Counted from the first letter of the stretch, positions 8,915 to 18,682 are shown. The stretch: 64,000 nucleotides of DNA from Candidatus Zipacnadia bacterium (GCA_029820945.1 JALGUJ010000005.1:20588-84587), one strand, 5' to 3'. Made by a program: numbers and translations. Notes: generated from the sequence alone by a model not told the origin.

Positions 8915-10201
8915 GTGAGGACGCGAAGCTGGATCGCGGTCGTGCTGACGGTGCTGATGCCGCTTCGCGTCGCTCCCGCGCAGGAGCAGGCCGCCGAGGC
9001 GAAGCCGTGGGAGGCCTGGCAGCCGCCGTCCGTCGGGATGCCCGACCCGAACGCCTTCGAGCTGTACGAGCTGGCCTTCGATCTGCAGGCCGCCATCCAG
9101 GCACGGCTGGAGGAGGAGCACGCGGGCGATGCCGAGCCGCCGCGCCTGGTGCTCGATGCCGCGGACGGCCTCGACACCGAGACGACCCGCACGCTCGCCG
9201 CCGCTTACGCGCCGGTCTTCCGCACGCTGGAGGAGGCCATCGCCGGCGAGGCGCAGTTCCCCATGCTCACCGATCCCGAGCAGCAGATGCCGTACTTCGC
9301 GAAGCTGCGCGAGGCCGCGCGCATGTTCTCGTCGCGCGCCAGGATGTACCGCGCCGACGGGCGCCCGCTGCGGGCCGCGCTGGACGCGATCGCGTGCATG
9401 CACATCGGGGCGGACGCGATGACACAGGGGACGCTCATCTCCGGCCTGGTCGGGGTCGCGGTGCAGTCGATCGGCCTGCGCGACCTGGACGCAGCGATGC
9501 CCGCGATGGACGCGACCGAGGCCCAGATAGCCCTCAATGCCCTGCGCCGCGCGGCGGCCGAACGCGCCAGCTTCACGGACGTTATGCGCGGCGAGGAGAC
9601 TTACGTGCGGCTGGCGATGATCCGCTACTTCCCGATGTTCGAGGAAGCGCAGGACGCGGCGGATCGGCAGCTCGGCCCCGAGGCCGCCGGACAGCTCGGT
9701 GCCATGGAGCCCGCACGCACATGGGAGGAGATCGGCCGCTACTTCAGCGACCTCGCCGCCCAGGCGGACAGACCATGGTGTGAGCGCACCGACCCGGAGG
9801 AGCCCGCCAACCCGCTGCTGGCGAACCTGACGCCAGCGTATCGCGTCGCGTCCCTCAAGTTCGCCGTTATGGAGGCGCGCTGCGCCCTTGCCCAGGCGGC
9901 GCTCGCGGCCCACATCTACCTCGCCGACACTGAGGGCCTGCCGGAGTCGCTCGACGCGCTGGTGCCCGACTACCTGCCTGACGTCCCGCGCGATCCGTTC
10001 GCGGACGCCCCGCTGCAGGCGGAGTACTTCCCACCGGAGCGCCGAGCCCACCCGGCCACCGGCCGCGAGCCACAGGGGGGGGAGGTCCTGGTGATCTACT
10101 CGCTTGGCCCGGACGGCAATGACGACGGGGGCCAGGACATCGGGACGAGCGTGGACGCCGACAGCATCGGCGACATCGCCCTGGTGCTGGCGCCGGACTG
10201 A
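8915..10201 (+). CDS. secreted protein with pseudopilin-like C-terminus (copy B)
   Basis: This is a tandem paralogue of the 7422-8762 product, 428 residues. I chose GTG 8915 rather than ATG 8906 or 8801: GAGGG lies 9 nt upstream, and the encoded start MRTRSWIAVV aligns with MRTRICAAVV of copy A. Both copies share KPWE-W-PP-V-MPDPNA just after the signal peptide, the middle REAARMFS block and the C-terminal LDALVPDYLPDVPRDPF plus YSLGPDGNDDGG. The duplication keeps both the N-terminal and the calcium-loop motifs, which argues that both are under selection. Location is predicted extracytoplasmic; role unknown. Confidence 0.8.
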   Translation: MRTRSWIAVVLTVLMPLRVAPAQEQAAEAKPWEAWQPPSVGMPDPNAFELYELAFDLQAAIQARLEEEHAGDAEPPRLVLDAADGLDTETTRTLAAAYAPVFRTLEEAIAGEAQFPMLTDPEQQMPYFAKLREAARMFSSRARMYRADGRPLRAALDAIACMHIGADAMTQGTLISGLVGVAVQSIGLRDLDAAMPAMDATEAQIALNALRRAAAERASFTDVMRGEETYVRLAMIRYFPMFEEAQDAADRQLGPEAAGQLGAMEPARTWEEIGRYFSDLAAQADRPWCERTDPEEPANPLLANLTPAYRVASLKFAVMEARCALAQAALAAHIYLADTEGLPESLDALVPDYLPDVPRDPFADAPLQAEYFPPERRAHPATGREPQGGEVLVIYSLGPDGNDDGGQDIGTSVDADSIGDIALVLAPD

Positions 10202-10218
10202 ACCGGTGATCGCGGGAA

Positions 10219-10235
10219 GGCGGGCTGGGCCTGCC
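10219..10235. terminator. putative bidirectional terminator hairpin
   Basis: GGCGGGC and GCCTGCC form a 7-bp stem (one G-T pair) around a TGG loop, in the 44-nt gap between two convergent genes. No T-tract follows. Confidence 0.35.
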
Positions 10236-10245
10236 CTCTCCCCGG

Positions 10246-11595
10246 TCAGTACATCAGCCCGACATCCCCCAGCTCATCGAGGCGGTGCACGCCGTCGCGG
10301 ACATGGAAGAGCGATGGGAACTGCTCGGCCTCGGCCGTCGATGACGCTGGGATGAACTGCATCACGTTCAGCTCGACGCCGTTGCAGGTCGCGCAGTGCG
10401 CCGCGAGGCCCGCCGCATGCACCGCGCCGATATTCGGGTTCGTCAGGTCCTGCAGCGCGTAGGGCCGGCCGGTCAGCTCGCACCAGGCGATCTCCAGCAG
10501 CGCAAGCGAGTGCCCCTTGCAGGTCTTCAGCGCCGGCCCGCTCCAGCCCAGCTCCGCCGACAGCCGCAGCTCATCGATGCCGGTCACGCCCTCGTCGGCC
10601 AGCACCGGCTTGCGCACCGCGATGTCGCGCATGTCCCAGGAGTTCGCGGCCAGGTCGCGCTCGGTGGGCTGCTCCAGGTAGTCCAGCGCCTCATACGCCT
10701 CCGCATCCGTCTCCTCCAGGGCGTTGAGGAACTCAGTCACCACCCACGGTCCCTCGCAGCCCTCGTTGGCGTCCACCTCGTAGCGGATCTCGCCCCCGAG
10801 GCCCTGCTCGGCGCGGATGGCCGCGATCTCGCGGTAGACCGACGCCACCCACTCGGCCTCGGCGCGCGGCTCGGCGCCCTTGACCTTGAGCTTGAAGCAG
10901 CGGTAGCCGCAGCGCCGGATCCACCCCTCCACCGACGCGGGCAGGCCATCGCCCAGGTCGTCGGCATGGGCCTCGCGGAGCGCGTCGTTGGTCCCCACCA
11001 CGAGCCAGGCGTCGAGCGCCCGGCTCTCCCTGCGGCGGATGAACTCATCGAGGTAACGCCCCTCCCCCGGCTCGCCGAGCCACCGCGACAGGTCGCAGCG
11101 GAGGAACTCACGCGAGAGCGCCTCGTAGCTGGAGATGCCGTGCAGGCGCCCGTAGGCGTCGTGCAGCGCCTGGTCGAAAGGAGACAGGCAGACCAGCGCG
11201 GCAAGCGTCGGGATGCGCTCGGTGATGAACAGGCGCTTCCCGACGGGGATCGCGAGGCCGTCGGCGCGCTCGTGAAGCTCCACGCCATGTTCGAGCGGAT
11301 GGCGCGGCCCGATGCACCAGATGGGCATGCGGTCGCGGATCTCGATGCACATCTGCTGCATGGCGTCCACGCGCTGCAGGAAGCCCAGCTTCGACTGCGG
11401 CCAGGCCCAGATGGCGGAGAGGAAGACGGTGCCGCGGCCGGCGGCCGTGCGGCCGTCGGCGGCCTCGACCGTCACGGTGCACCGCGCCTCGGTCGCCTCC
11501 TCGATGGTGCCGCCGGTGAGGATCAGCGGCGAGCGCATGGGGTAGTCCTCGAAGGTCACTGTCGCGTCCACGACGCGCACGCCACGCTCCGACAT
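10246..11595 (-). CDS. enolase-superfamily (mandelate racemase/muconate lactonizing type) enzyme
   Basis: This 449-residue protein starts at ATG 11595, 7 nt after GGAGGG; an in-frame GTG five codons upstream would itself contain the ribosome site. The barrel carries FKLKVKG (K235, K237), the metal ligands D275 (EVDANEG), E308 (YLEQP) and D334 (LADEG), and K360 in LKTCKGHS. A KxK pair on strand 2 plus Lys on strand 6 is the muconate-lactonizing-enzyme arrangement, not the His/Asp pair of mandelate racemases. Substrates of this class include acid sugars and dipeptides. In a region rich in pectin-related genes an acid-sugar dehydratase or racemase is plausible, but this is inference. The gene stands alone between plus-strand neighbours. 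Confidence 0.85.
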   Translation of the reverse strand: MSERGVRVVDATVTFEDYPMRSPLILTGGTIEEATEARCTVTVEAADGRTAAGRGTVFLSAIWAWPQSKLGFLQRVDAMQQMCIEIRDRMPIWCIGPRHPLEHGVELHERADGLAIPVGKRLFITERIPTLAALVCLSPFDQALHDAYGRLHGISSYEALSREFLRCDLSRWLGEPGEGRYLDEFIRRRESRALDAWLVVGTNDALREAHADDLGDGLPASVEGWIRRCGYRCFKLKVKGAEPRAEAEWVASVYREIAAIRAEQGLGGEIRYEVDANEGCEGPWVVTEFLNALEETDAEAYEALDYLEQPTERDLAANSWDMRDIAVRKPVLADEGVTGIDELRLSAELGWSGPALKTCKGHSLALLEIAWCELTGRPYALQDLTNPNIGAVHAAGLAAHCATCNGVELNVMQFIPASSTAEAEQFPSLFHVRDGVHRLDELGDVGLMY

Positions 11596-11725
11596 ACCGC
11601 ATCCCTCCACAAGCAGCTACATTCGGAGAGCTGTTTCCCCGCTCGGCCTCCTCCTCCCTTGCATGGCAGGCGCCCGTGCTCGCCTTGGCGAATACGTCTT
11701 CAGTCTAACCAGAGGAGGTACGACC

Positions 11726-13603
11726 CTGAAGCTCGCGCTCGTCGTCACACTGATCTGTTTAACCGCCGCCACACAGGCGCAAGAGGAGCACGCATTCACC
11801 GACCACGGAGTGGGCGCGGCGGTGGCCGAGAGCCGCGGGTTCGTCGCCACGCAGGGCGCGCAGGGTAAGCCGTTGCTGATCGCGCTGAGCCTGGACCAGA
11901 GCCCCCGCGGGTGGATTCTGCTTATCGACCCGGACACCGGCGAGGCCGAGCAGTTCTACTACCCCGAGGGCGTGCCGAACTCCGCGCCGTTTGCGTCGCT
12001 CGTGAGCGAGAACGGGCGCTTCTACACCTTTGCGGGGAAGGTGCTCCTGGAGTTCGACCCGGTGGCGCGCGAGTGGCTCTTCGACGGCGTGCCGCCGCAG
12101 GCCGGAAGCTGCGTGACCGGCAGCGCAATGTGCGACGGGCCGGGCGGGCGGATCTTCGCGGGCATGCACCCGAACTGCCGGCTCGTCAGCTACGATCCGG
12201 GGACACAGCAGCTACGCGAGCACGGGCAGCTTGATGAGGCCGAGCACTACGTGAGCTACCTTGTAGCCGATGACGCCGGGTGGCTCTATGCCGGCATCGG
12301 TACGGCACGGCAGAACGTGGTGGCATTGAACCCGGCGACCGGCGAGCGCGTGCAGATCCCCGCCGAGGACCAGCGCGGGCACGGAACCGGCTACGTCTTC
12401 CTGGGCACGGACGGGAAGGCCTACGCCAGGGTCGGCGAGACGTGGTGGCGCTGCTACGCGGGCGAGGCGGAGGAGATACCCGCAGACCAGGTGCCCGGCA
12501 GGCAGATGACCGGCGCCTTCGGCTGGGGCGCCAGGACCGCCACGCTGGCCGATGGCCGCACGGCCACGCTCAACCTGCCGGAGCGGTACATCGACGTGGG
12601 CCCGCCCGGGGGTGAGACGACGCGCATCGAATTCGACTACCAGTCCGGGGGCGCGAGTATCACGTCGCTGGCGGAAGGGCCCGACGGAGCCATCTACGCC
12701 TCTTCCTGCCACCCGATGCACCTGGTCCGGTACGACGCGGCCGCAGATGTGCTGACCGACCTGGGCGCGGTGCCGAAGGTGGGCGGTGGGAACTTCTGCG
12801 CCATGGCGAGCGCCGGCGACTGCCTCTACGCCGCGTCCTACTCCGGTGGCTACGTCTGGCGCTACGACCCTGCAGCGCCGTGGCAGCCCTCTGCGGAGGA
12901 GGCGCCGAATCCACTCGCGCTCGCGCAGTACAAGGCCGATCTGTGCCGACCGCGCGCGTGTGTCGCCGACCCGACCGAGCGATGGGTGGTCTCGGGCGGC
13001 TTCGCGGGCTACGGTCTCTGCGGGGGCGGGCTGGCGATCCATGACCGCGACACGGGCGAGACCGGCCTGCTCACCCACGAGCAGCTTATCCCCTACCACA
13101 GCACAATCACCATGCGCTTCCTGCCCGATGGGAATCTGGTCGGGGGAACGAGTATCCACACGCCCGGCGGCGGGCATCCCCAAGCCGAGGAGGGCGCGCT
13201 CTACGTCCTCGACTGGGCGACCCGCGACGTGGCCTATCAGACGGTACCGGTGCCCGGCGCGCCCGAGGTCGTCAGCATCGAGGTCGGCCCGGACGGGCTC
13301 GTGTACGGAGTGGCGAGCGGCACCCAGCTCTTCGTGCTCGACCCCGTCACGCGCGAGATCGTCCACAGAGAGGACCTGTCCGCCTACGGAGGCCCGACCC
13401 GGCAGACCTTCGTCCTCGGCCCCGACGGCATGATCTACGGCGCGTTCTCCTCGGCCGTGGTGCGCATCACGCCGGGGAGCTTCGAGCACGAGAAGCTGGC
13501 CGACCCGCCCACGGGAATCAGCCACGGAGCGGTGATCCACGACGGGCGGCTCTACTACGCGCGCGGCTCGCACCTGTGGAGCTACGATCTCGGGATCGAG
13601 TGA
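11726..13603 (+). CDS. secreted beta-propeller protein, probable CTG start
   Basis: The frame is open upstream, but the Sec signal peptide (KLALVVTLICLTAATQA, cleavage before QEEHAF) directly follows CTG 11726. A perfect AGGAGG lies at 11713-11718, 7 nt before that CTG. The next in-frame ATG upstream (11663) would put 21 non-signal residues in front. I therefore annotate a 625-residue protein with a rare CTG start. The mature part consists of repeated blade-like segments (GPGGRIFAGMHPN, GPDGAIYASSCHPMHLVRYD, GPDGLVYGVASGTQLFVLDP, GPDGMIYGAFSSAVVRI), as in SMP-30 or PQQ-like propellers. No catalytic residues are identifiable. It ends 4 nt from the convergent glycosidase-like gene. Confidence 0.75.
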   Translation: MKLALVVTLICLTAATQAQEEHAFTDHGVGAAVAESRGFVATQGAQGKPLLIALSLDQSPRGWILLIDPDTGEAEQFYYPEGVPNSAPFASLVSENGRFYTFAGKVLLEFDPVAREWLFDGVPPQAGSCVTGSAMCDGPGGRIFAGMHPNCRLVSYDPGTQQLREHGQLDEAEHYVSYLVADDAGWLYAGIGTARQNVVALNPATGERVQIPAEDQRGHGTGYVFLGTDGKAYARVGETWWRCYAGEAEEIPADQVPGRQMTGAFGWGARTATLADGRTATLNLPERYIDVGPPGGETTRIEFDYQSGGASITSLAEGPDGAIYASSCHPMHLVRYDAAADVLTDLGAVPKVGGGNFCAMASAGDCLYAASYSGGYVWRYDPAAPWQPSAEEAPNPLALAQYKADLCRPRACVADPTERWVVSGGFAGYGLCGGGLAIHDRDTGETGLLTHEQLIPYHSTITMRFLPDGNLVGGTSIHTPGGGHPQAEEGALYVLDWATRDVAYQTVPVPGAPEVVSIEVGPDGLVYGVASGTQLFVLDPVTREIVHREDLSAYGGPTRQTFVLGPDGMIYGAFSSAVVRITPGSFEHEKLADPPTGISHGAVIHDGRLYYARGSHLWSYDLGIE

Positions 13604-13607
13604 CGCA

Positions 13608-16406
13608 TCAATGCTGCCCCATGGCCCGCCGGGCCATCTCGTCGGTCGGGACCACCAGCGGGTCGTCCGAGATGCAGATCAGGTCCAGGCGCGGGTTGAC
13701 CTCGAGACTCGCGCCCTCGCGGGCGTAGACGCGGAAGGTGAACGACCCCGCCTCAAGCGGGTAGGTGATCGGCCGGCCGGGCGGCGCCTCGCGGCTTCCC
13801 GAGCCTCGCCCGGTCCAGTGCCACCGGGCCCCGTTTTCCCCGCAGTTGCCGAGGACCTGATGGTAGTCGAGCCTCAGCTCCTCCCCCGGCCTCAGGATGC
13901 CAAACGAGGCGTCGCCGCCCTTGGGGTACCGCACTCGCGCCCACACCGTCCACGGTCCGCTGTAGGGGAGGTCCACGCTGTACTCGGCGAACCACGGCTT
14001 CGGATCGTCGAAGCTCGGGTTGCCCGTACAGACCAGCACATCGCCGCTGAGGGCACCGTCGTCCTCGATGCCGACCGTCGAGCCGAGAGCCATCTCGCCC
14101 TCGAGCGCGTCGCACTCATCAGCCCGGATGACCACGAGCTCGGGCGGACGCAGCGTGACATCCGCGTTCGCCAGCGCGGCCCGGAGCTCATCGGGCGCGA
14201 TGGCGGAGCAGTGCACCGTGCTGCGCTCGGCGCCGAAGGGCAGCACGGCGGCGCCGCGCGCCTCGCTGAACTCAAGGGCCTCCCCGTCGAAGCCGGTCAG
14301 GGTCAGCGCCGCCGGGGCGAGCGCCAATCGCAGCCAGCCACGGCGCCCGCGGTAGTGCCAGAAGGTGGCGACGCTCCCGTCGGCCGTCTCGCCCACGAAG
14401 GCGCGCACGTCGTGCGTGCCGCCGACCTCCGGGACCTCGAAGACCTCGACGAAGCGCACGTCGCCACCGTCCTGGAGCATGACGAAGTCGCGACCGGTCT
14501 CGGCCAGCGGCGCGATGACCTCCTCAGGTAGCGCGCGGTCCATGCGCAGGCCCTCATAGCGGCGCATCATCGCCAGGATCGTGGGCGTCAACGGGTGCTT
14601 CTGCATGGTCTCGAAGTGTGTCTGCAGCGACACCGGCGCGTCGAGCGCCAGCGACTTGCACATGAGGTACTCGAACTCGTCGAGCTGCAGGCCATCGGTG
14701 TTCTCCGCCGCGGGCCAGATGCCGAACCAGCCCAGCTCGGCGGGCATCATGTCATCCTGCAGCGAGACGACGCGGCGCACGGAGCGGTCGATGTGCTCCT
14801 TCACGGTGGGCCATTCGTCGATCTCACGGCCGGAGAGGATGGCGCCGCGGAGGGTGTTGAGGTAGGTGTCCACCGTGCCGCTGCGCGCGAAGGAGTGCCA
14901 GAGCCGGTGTGTGAGCACCGTGCCCATGTGAATGATCGGGCGCTTCTCGAACCGGCGCATGGCCTGGCGCTGGAAGTTGGTCGAGTAGTAGTAGAAGCGC
15001 CGCCGGTCAACGTCCTCGCCGCCGTCGAAGTAGACCATGTCGAAGCCGCAGTAGTTGAAGATGCCCGCGATGCGGTCGGCGACCTCGTCCATCAGGTCGG
15101 TCTCCTGGTCGATAATGTAGCCGTTGATACAGCCGTCCACGCCGTAGTGCCTGACGGTCTCGCCGGCGTGGTGGGCCGCCGCGACGGTCCCCCAGGCGCC
15201 GCGCTCGCAGTCGAGGAAGGTGTTCCAGGCACCCTCGGGGCCGATGGCCTCGTACTTGATGATCTCGTCGCCGATGATACACTCCCGGTGCTTCTGGACG
15301 CCGCCCTCCCAGTGGGCCTGGGACGCGATCGGGCTGCCCGCCCATTCGCTCAGGTCGCCGGTCACCACGATCTCGCCGTCCCCGGGCCCGATGTCCCCCG
15401 CGAGCGCGTCCTGCCTGTCCACCCAGAAGCGCCGGTCGGGGACCGGCGTCACGTAGGCATCGGTCTTGGAGACCTTCGAGACGAAGCAGTGCATACCGAC
15501 CAGGATGCCGGCATCGTGCAGCCGGTCGACCGCGGCCTTGAGGTCCTCTCGACCGTTGGGCCAGCCCTCGCGGAAGACGTAGTGGCCGACCCTCGTGCAC
15601 CACGCGCCGGAGGACATCATGACCTGCCCGATCCCGGCGCGATGGCAGTAGTCGATGACGGTGTCCACGTCCTTGGGGCCGAAGCCGAGGAACCAGTAGG
15701 AGCCGCGCACCAGGTCCGTGTCCTTGACCGGGGTGCCCGAGGCGTCCTCGTTCGTCGGCAGGCCGAAGGCGTGCGAGGCGTCGCGTGCGACGGCCTTGAA
15801 GCGGGCCGTCGGGCAGACGATCAACGCGACCGCGGCGCCCTCCAGCCGGGGGCCCGGCGCGTCCTGCGTCACCGCCTGCAGCCACGCGTGCTCCCTGCCG
15901 CTGGCGACGCAGCGGACCTGGAGGTTGCCGGCCATCAGGCAAACGGCGGTCTCGTCGTCCCAGCCGATGTTCAGCATGCGTCCGACGTGCTCGTTCACGC
16001 CCACGGGCAGCCGCAGCGTGACCCGGTCCGGGCGTGTCCCATTGACCGCGCGCAGCGTCAGGCGCAGCCAGTCATCGGCCGGCTCGGCGGCGTACTCCAG
16101 CACCGTGTCCACGCCATCGAAGCTCAGCGCGAAGCCGCCATCCACGGCCCGGGCCGCGATCGCGTCATGTGCCTGATCGCCAATATGCACGGCGGCGACG
16201 GGCCCCGGGTCCACGCGTGAACACTCGCGACCGCTGACCGCCTCCGTGATGGACGCCAGCGTGGCGTCGGCGTTGAGCGTGAGGCTGCCTGCGGGCCATT
16301 GCAGCACCGTCTCGGCCATTGCGGCTGCACCCCCGGCGACGACGAGGATCATCGCCGCGCACATCGCGCGGCGCACGCTCGTGAGGTCGGGACCCAGCGC
16401 GATCAT
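13608..16406 (-). CDS. secreted TIM-barrel glycoside hydrolase-like protein
   Basis: This 932-residue protein starts at ATG 16406, whose ATGA overlaps the stop of the nitrilase gene, with GGAGGAGG upstream; open frame beyond this start is antisense noise. The start encodes an Ala-rich signal sequence ending near AMA before ETVLQWP. An N-terminal beta-sandwich, like the mutarotase-type domain before GH31/GH36/GH97 barrels, precedes a barrel with VRGSYWFLGFGPKDVDTVIDYCH, LVGMHCF and DMVYFDGGED, where the last Asp could be the nucleophile. A C-terminal beta domain (WTVWARVRYPKGGDASFG) resembles carbohydrate-binding modules. It is the last gene of the pectin-lyase operon. Glycosidase activity is inferred; an alpha-galactosidase-like role on pectin side chains is one option. 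Confidence 0.75.
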   Translation of the reverse strand: MIALGPDLTSVRRAMCAAMILVVAGGAAAMAETVLQWPAGSLTLNADATLASITEAVSGRECSRVDPGPVAAVHIGDQAHDAIAARAVDGGFALSFDGVDTVLEYAAEPADDWLRLTLRAVNGTRPDRVTLRLPVGVNEHVGRMLNIGWDDETAVCLMAGNLQVRCVASGREHAWLQAVTQDAPGPRLEGAAVALIVCPTARFKAVARDASHAFGLPTNEDASGTPVKDTDLVRGSYWFLGFGPKDVDTVIDYCHRAGIGQVMMSSGAWCTRVGHYVFREGWPNGREDLKAAVDRLHDAGILVGMHCFVSKVSKTDAYVTPVPDRRFWVDRQDALAGDIGPGDGEIVVTGDLSEWAGSPIASQAHWEGGVQKHRECIIGDEIIKYEAIGPEGAWNTFLDCERGAWGTVAAAHHAGETVRHYGVDGCINGYIIDQETDLMDEVADRIAGIFNYCGFDMVYFDGGEDVDRRRFYYYSTNFQRQAMRRFEKRPIIHMGTVLTHRLWHSFARSGTVDTYLNTLRGAILSGREIDEWPTVKEHIDRSVRRVVSLQDDMMPAELGWFGIWPAAENTDGLQLDEFEYLMCKSLALDAPVSLQTHFETMQKHPLTPTILAMMRRYEGLRMDRALPEEVIAPLAETGRDFVMLQDGGDVRFVEVFEVPEVGGTHDVRAFVGETADGSVATFWHYRGRRGWLRLALAPAALTLTGFDGEALEFSEARGAAVLPFGAERSTVHCSAIAPDELRAALANADVTLRPPELVVIRADECDALEGEMALGSTVGIEDDGALSGDVLVCTGNPSFDDPKPWFAEYSVDLPYSGPWTVWARVRYPKGGDASFGILRPGEELRLDYHQVLGNCGENGARWHWTGRGSGSREAPPGRPITYPLEAGSFTFRVYAREGASLEVNPRLDLICISDDPLVVPTDEMARRAMGQH

Positions 16407-18682
16407 CCCTGCTCCTCCTCCGCATCGGGCGCGAGCACCTGGTACAGCTCCGGCCGGCGCTGACGGCGGATCGTGTCCTGCAGGTCGTTCGCGACCTTCG
16501 GCAGCTCGGTCGGCTGGTACTGGGGCAGGTAGCCGCGCGGCTCGTGGGGCGTCCACTCCCGCACGTAACGCCGAGGCCGGTCGTTGTCGAGGTCCACGAC
16601 CGCGCTGACCAGGCCGGGGCGCATGTAGGCCGACGAGGCCACGATGGCGCCGGTCGGGTCGGCGATAATGGAGCGGTGCCGCGCCTCGCTGCCGCTGTGA
16701 GTCGCCTCGACCAGAAACGCCCCGGCGTCCATGCTGCGAGCCAGGTCGCGCATGTCGCGGTGCAGCGCGTCGGGGCCCCAGCTCTGGGTGGGCACGCAGA
16801 TGATGTCGGCGCCCTTGATCCCGTAGCAACGGTCGATCTCCGGGTAGGCCTCGTCCGCGCAGATGTGCACGCCGATCCGCCCGAAGTCGGTCTCCAGGAT
16901 GTTCGTCTCGGTCCCGCAGTCCTGCAGGTCGTAGGTGGAGACGATCTTGCGGTAGCGCCCCACCTCGTTCCCCTCGCGGTCGAAGAGGATGCCCTCGTTC
17001 ACGGTCTGGCGCTCGATGACGCCAGCGACGAGCACGTACATCGCCCACCGCCGCGCGATCTCGGCGACTCGGTCCAGGCGCTCCCGCGCAACCCGCTCGG
17101 CCTCGGCCACGCGCTCCTGATCGCCCTCGGCGCCGCCGCGAATCGGTACCCAGACGTACTCGTAGGTCACCACGAGGTCAGAGCCCATCTCCCCAGCCTC
17201 GTTGAGCAGCTCGACGAGCCTGTCGAAGGAGATATGATTCTCGATGGCGGTGAGGCGCACGCGGCGCTTCGCCCACTCCCGCGGCTCGGGGAGCCGCACC
17301 GGGTCGGTGATGGCGCGGAATGCCTCCTTGCCCGACGCTCCGCGACCGCCGCCGCGAAGCTGCGACCTGGGGATGACTGCGGTCGCGATGCAGGCGCCCT
17401 TGCGCGGCGTGCAGGCGAGCCGCTGCCCCTCCCGGTTGATGACCCAGGAGCGCCCGATGGGCTGGCCGCGGTAGGGCGGGAACTTGTTGGTGATCCAGCC
17501 CTCGCCCGCGCGGGCGTAGCGGGCGCAGGCGTAGCACACGCGATAGTCGATGGCGCGCCCCAGCACCGGCGCGTCCTGGAGCCACTCGTCCTCGACCGGC
17601 TCGGGCCTCTGCGACCAGAAGATGATGCGCGCGCCCTTCGCGGTGAAAACGTGGTCGATGTCCACGAAGTGCCGGTCGCTCCCGATCCGCATGGCGATCG
17701 GCCCGAAGTCGGTCTCGAAGACCGGCAGGTCATCGCCCAGGTCCATGTCCTCGTCGGGCATCCTGTGCGACTTGCGGTACTTCCCGACGATCCGCCCCTC
17801 GCGGTCGCACAGGAAGCTCGTCACGTAGGTGCCGCCGGCGTCGCTCTCGCGGATGCAGCCGATCACGTAGATGCCGTGCTCGGCGGCCTTCGCCGCGATG
17901 GCCTCGCTGATCGGCCCGGGGATCGGCTCCCCATCGGTCTTCACGCACTCCTGAGGCAGCAGCAGGATGTCGGTGCCCGCATAGGCGGCCTCGTCGATCA
18001 GCTCCCGAACCGCATCCAGCGTCCGGCCCTCGTCGCTCCACTCCTGCGTGGCCACGCTGACGCGCACTCGCCTCACCCGCCGCAGGAACCGCTCGCGCTC
18101 GAGCTGCTCGGCGGTTCCCTCCGCGGCGCTGATGACCAGATCGTCGATGACCACGTCGGCCACCGGATCGTCGGTCCGCACCACGGAGAATATGATGTCC
18201 GAGACGAAGCCCTCGGCCGGGTCCTGCTCGCTCCGCCCGCACCAGGCCGCAAGCTCGTCCCAGGCGCTTTCGAGGCTGACGGTCTCCCACTCGCCCGTGC
18301 CCTGGCTCGACGGGCCGTGGTAGATGAACCCGAAGGGGCTGATACCGACCTTCAGACGCACCGGCGCGCTGCTCTTCACGCGGAAGGAGATGGTCTGCAG
18401 GCCGTCCACCAGAGGCAGCGGCTCGGCGAGGTCGTACGCCCAGTAGGACTGCTGGTGCTCGCTCTCGGGCGGGAAGGTCAGTCGCAGGCGCGCCGCGGCC
18501 GAGCCATCCACGCCGATGCCGGCCTCGGCGCCGTTGGCCGCGACCTCCTCGGGCACGTCGCCCCAGATGTGTCGCAGCAGGTCCTCGGTCGCCGCAGCCC
18601 CGAAGTCCTCCCGGTAGACGACCTCGGCGCACGCGCAACTGGCGCATACCAGCACCGCGAACGGGATCAGCGCACGAGTCAT
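16403..18682 (-). CDS. secreted tandem nitrilase-superfamily protein (first domain degenerate)
   Basis: This 759-residue protein starts at ATG 18682 after GAGGTG and has a Sec signal peptide ending at ACA before EVVY. Residues 20-190 form a beta-sandwich like a carbohydrate-binding module. Two carbon-nitrogen hydrolase domains follow. Domain 1 keeps Glu (E245 in LLLPQECV) and Lys (K304 in GKYRKSH), but the nucleophile loop reads IGSD with Gly334 in place of Cys. Domain 2 has the full triad: E508, K579 and C608 in HICADEAYPEI. Domain 2 should therefore cleave an amide or nitrile, while domain 1 is probably structural. An exported nitrilase in a pectin-lyase operon is unusual; pectin carries few amides, so a deamidation or N-acyl substrate is open. 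It overlaps the next gene by 4 nt. Confidence 0.85.
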   Translation of the reverse strand: MTRALIPFAVLVCASCACAEVVYREDFGAAATEDLLRHIWGDVPEEVAANGAEAGIGVDGSAAARLRLTFPPESEHQQSYWAYDLAEPLPLVDGLQTISFRVKSSAPVRLKVGISPFGFIYHGPSSQGTGEWETVSLESAWDELAAWCGRSEQDPAEGFVSDIIFSVVRTDDPVADVVIDDLVISAAEGTAEQLERERFLRRVRRVRVSVATQEWSDEGRTLDAVRELIDEAAYAGTDILLLPQECVKTDGEPIPGPISEAIAAKAAEHGIYVIGCIRESDAGGTYVTSFLCDREGRIVGKYRKSHRMPDEDMDLGDDLPVFETDFGPIAMRIGSDRHFVDIDHVFTAKGARIIFWSQRPEPVEDEWLQDAPVLGRAIDYRVCYACARYARAGEGWITNKFPPYRGQPIGRSWVINREGQRLACTPRKGACIATAVIPRSQLRGGGRGASGKEAFRAITDPVRLPEPREWAKRRVRLTAIENHISFDRLVELLNEAGEMGSDLVVTYEYVWVPIRGGAEGDQERVAEAERVARERLDRVAEIARRWAMYVLVAGVIERQTVNEGILFDREGNEVGRYRKIVSTYDLQDCGTETNILETDFGRIGVHICADEAYPEIDRCYGIKGADIICVPTQSWGPDALHRDMRDLARSMDAGAFLVEATHSGSEARHRSIIADPTGAIVASSAYMRPGLVSAVVDLDNDRPRRYVREWTPHEPRGYLPQYQPTELPKVANDLQDTIRRQRRPELYQVLAPDAEEEQG

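Noticed and set aside
16407..17048. N-terminal extension of the secreted glycosidase-like protein
   Set aside because: The frame is open but lies within the nitrilase coding region; a signal peptide and GGAGG mark ATG 16406.
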